Assembly (NCBI GenBank): GCA_021803205.1
Contig: JAJZMB010000097.1
Span: 1-39,605 of the forward strand
Direction: 5' to 3'
Source: Bacillota bacterium
GTDB taxonomy: Bacteria > Bacillota > Sulfobacillia > RBS10-35 > JAJYVN01
Length of the DNA stretch: 39,605 nucleotides
The notes below the pieces were generated by a model. It worked only from the letters and a program-made list of their open reading frames with translations. It had not been told where the DNA came from and did not search any database. Shown in pieces: positions 38,122-39,605 of the stretch. Both the position numbers and the translations under genes were made by a program. Each line of letters begins with the position of its first letter. Position 1 is the first letter of the stretch.

Positions 38122-38149
38122 GCAGGTTGCCTGATAACAGGCAGGCTGC
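38122..38149. promoter_or_regulatory. 28-bp dyad operator upstream of marR
   Basis: GCAG-2-TGCCTG-ATAA-CAGGCA-2-CTGC forms a symmetric dyad with perfect inner (38128-38133/38138-38143) and outer (38122-38125/38146-38149) arms. It covers the -35 box and spacer of the marR promoter. MarR proteins usually bind such dyads and repress their own operon. Confidence 0.7.
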
Positions 38150-38155
38150 TATTTT
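38127..38155 (+). promoter_or_regulatory. marR promoter giving a leaderless transcript
   Basis: TTGCCT (38127-38132) and TATTTT (38150-38155) are separated by exactly 17 bases. The expected start of transcription falls at about 38162, the A of the marR ATG, and there is no ribosome binding site in TTTTCTCTCC ahead of the gene. Confidence 0.6.
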
Positions 38156-38161
38156 CTCTCC

Positions 38162-38605
38162 ATGTGCAACGGGCCGGACGCAACCGCCCCCGTCGGCTTT
38201 CTCGTTCATCAACTGAGGCTGTTACTGCGCGCCGCGTACGACGAGGCGCTGAGCCCGCTGCAACTGACGGTTCCCCAGGTGGGGGTAATGGGGGCCGTCG
38301 AGCGGTCCCCGGGCATCAGTGTGGCGCAGTTGGCGCAGCACAAGTGCGTGACACCCCAGAGTATGGCCCAGCATGTCGCGGTGCTGGAGGCCGCCGGTCT
38401 GGTCAGCAGGCTGCACGCCGCAGGGCGCGGTCATGTGCTTGAGCTGTATCTGACGCCGGCCGGCACCGAGGCCCTGCGCCGCGGCCGCGCGTCGATGTGT
38501 GCCGTGGAGGCCCGATTGTGGGCGGGCATCGGTCCAGACGAGCGGATGCGCTTCAGAGAGCTCTTGGAGCGCCATGTCGCCCCGCTGCTGCCCGCCAGGC
38601 GCTGA
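38162..38605 (+). CDS. MarR-family transcriptional regulator
   Basis: This 147-residue protein is a MarR-type winged helix-turn-helix regulator, acting as a dimer. The DNA-binding part shows ISVAQLAQHKCVTPQSMAQ then HVAVLEAAGLVSRLHAAGRG, with the wing ending in LYLTPAGTEAL; the flanking helices form the dimer interface. The first ATG has no ribosome binding site and seems to be read from a leaderless mRNA. A dyad just upstream suggests autorepression. The next gene is a drug-exporter-like transporter 193 bases on, a common MarR target, so the regulator probably senses a toxic ligand and releases the exporter gene. The spacer has a possible GCCGG hairpin but no second clear promoter. Confidence 0.9.
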   Translation: MCNGPDATAPVGFLVHQLRLLLRAAYDEALSPLQLTVPQVGVMGAVERSPGISVAQLAQHKCVTPQSMAQHVAVLEAAGLVSRLHAAGRGHVLELYLTPAGTEALRRGRASMCAVEARLWAGIGPDERMRFRELLERHVAPLLPARR

Positions 38606-38798
38606 ACGGCCGGGCTCCGGCCTGGGGTCGCCGCCCTGCAGCGACGTTGTGGTCTGCTCGGTCTCTGCCGTGAGCCCGAGGCGGGGCGGCGTGCAACGAT
38701 GAAGCCCAAGGTCCCGCAAACGCGGCCGCTTGGCCTCGCGGGCCTTCCAAGCGCACCGCGGCCGGGGCAGCGGCGGCCAGGGGGGAACACGGCAAACG

Positions 38799-39605
38799 AT
38801 GAGCGCAGAGGCGCATGCGCCCAAGACCAAGGCGGCCACCGCTTCCCGGACCAACTCCGGGCTTGCGCTCGCCGTGATCATGACCGGCGTGCTGATCACC
38901 GCCGTCGACACCACAATCGTCGTCCTGGCGCTGCCGGTGATCGAGCGCACGCTGGATGTGGCGCTGACTTCCGTGATCTGGATCATCATCGGCTACCTGC
39001 TGGTGATCACACTGCTCGCGACCCAGGTCGGGCGGCTCGGGGACATGTTCGGGCGCGTCCGCATGTATGAGGCCGGCTTCCTCGTCTTCATCCTGGGCTC
39101 GGCACTCTGCGCGCTGTCGTGGAACGAATGTTCAATCATCGCCTTCCGACTATTACAGGGCGTCGGTGGCGCCCTTGTCTCCGCCAACAGCGGTGCGGTG
39201 CTCGCCGACGTCTTCCCGCCGGAACGCCGCGGGCGGGCGTACGGGTACAACGCAGTGGGGTGGAGCGTGGGCGCCGTGCTCGGCATCGTTCTCGGCGGCC
39301 TGATCGTGACCTACTTCTCCTGGCGGTGGATCTTCTGGATCAACGTCCCCATCGGTCTGCTGGCCGTTGCCCTTGCCCTGCGCGTGCTGCGGGACTCGGG
39401 GGCGCGCCGCCGGCGGCGCGTGGATATCGCCGGTATGGCGGCGGCCGGTACGGGACTGTTCGGAGTGCTCTGGGGCGTCACCAAGCTGGCCACCAGCCCG
39501 ATCGACGGCCAGATCCTGGGCTTCCTCGCGGGCGGGGTGGTGCTGCTGGTGGCGTTTGTGGGCATCGAGCGGCGCCAGACCGAGCCCATGGTACACCTCT
39601 CGCTG
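38799..39605 (+). CDS. MFS transporter, DHA2 (EmrB/QacA) type, partial
   Basis: The first 269 residues of a major facilitator superfamily transporter are present; the gene continues beyond the window. It has the drug/proton antiporter motifs of the 14-helix DHA2 group: LITAVDTTIVVLALPVIERTL in helix 1, WIIIGYLLVITLLATQVGRL then GDMFGRVRMY (motif A between helices 2 and 3), FRLLQGVGGALV, and GAVLGIVLGGLIVTYFSWRW with WINVPIG in helices 5 and 6. The ATG at 38799 follows GGGGGGAA (38780-38787) at about 11 bases. It should export hydrophobic or cationic compounds using the proton gradient. The adjacent MarR gene likely controls it. Confidence 0.9.
   Translation, partial: MSAEAHAPKTKAATASRTNSGLALAVIMTGVLITAVDTTIVVLALPVIERTLDVALTSVIWIIIGYLLVITLLATQVGRLGDMFGRVRMYEAGFLVFILGSALCALSWNECSIIAFRLLQGVGGALVSANSGAVLADVFPPERRGRAYGYNAVGWSVGAVLGIVLGGLIVTYFSWRWIFWINVPIGLLAVALALRVLRDSGARRRRRVDIAGMAAAGTGLFGVLWGVTKLATSPIDGQILGFLAGGVVLLVAFVGIERRQTEPMVHLSL

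Noticed and set aside
37923..38183. Short-chain dehydrogenase gene divergent from marR
   Set aside because: Only a faint resemblance over about 45 residues, no start and no cofactor motif; noted in the intergenic entry instead.

Overview
This high-G+C window looks like chromosome of a G+C-rich member of the Bacillota, of the Symbiobacterium/Thermaerobacter/Limnochordia kind. The evidence is a sporulation-type membrane-anchored LonB next to LonA in the order tig-clpP-clpX-lonB-lonA, a Rex-type operator ahead of the nuo operon, tRNA genes that encode their CCA ends, and frequent GTG/TTG starts with purine-rich ribosome binding sites. The genus is inference; no rRNA or other strong marker is present.

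Region 1 (1-7400) is a nest of mobile DNA. An old, degenerate IS256-type transposase locus on the minus strand (about 6690 down to 5227, resuming at 357 down to about 100) was split by a recombinase-in-trio (RIT) element at about 385-5229. The RIT element has three tyrosine recombinase genes joined by ATGA-type overlaps and bounded by 31-bp inverted repeats. Its middle recombinase gene is in turn interrupted by an apparently intact ISL3-family insertion sequence (1892-3390) with a perfect 8-bp target duplication. Next to this nest lies a decayed fragment of a Big_2 (bacterial Ig-like) protein.

Region 2 (7465-8913) holds ispH (last step of the MEP isoprenoid pathway) and a tRNA-Leu(TAG)/tRNA-Gly(GCC) pair with a recognisable promoter and a hairpin terminator.

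Region 3 (9164-23744) is a complete 14-gene nuoABCDEFGHIJKLMN operon for proton-pumping NADH:quinone oxidoreductase (complex I). It is preceded by a TTG TG-N8-CACAA site that fits the NADH-sensing repressor Rex. Most genes overlap by 1-8 bases. nuoL appears to start at a non-standard ATC codon, and NuoF has lost two conserved Phe residues of the NADH pocket.

Region 4 (23649-32969) is a protein-quality-control cluster: trigger factor, ClpP, ClpX, LonB and LonA. A long palindrome lies between clpX and lonB.

Region 5 (33252-39605) is a looser set on the plus strand: rfbC (dTDP-sugar epimerase), a type II NADH dehydrogenase (a non-pumping alternative to complex I), a frameshifted MerR/BldC-like helix-turn-helix gene on the minus strand, a D-Ala-D-Ala-ligase-like ATP-grasp enzyme, a GNAT acetyltransferase, and a MarR regulator followed by a DHA2-type drug exporter that runs off the window. 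The marR gene appears to be transcribed as a leaderless mRNA from a promoter overlapped by a 28-bp dyad, the likely autoregulatory operator.
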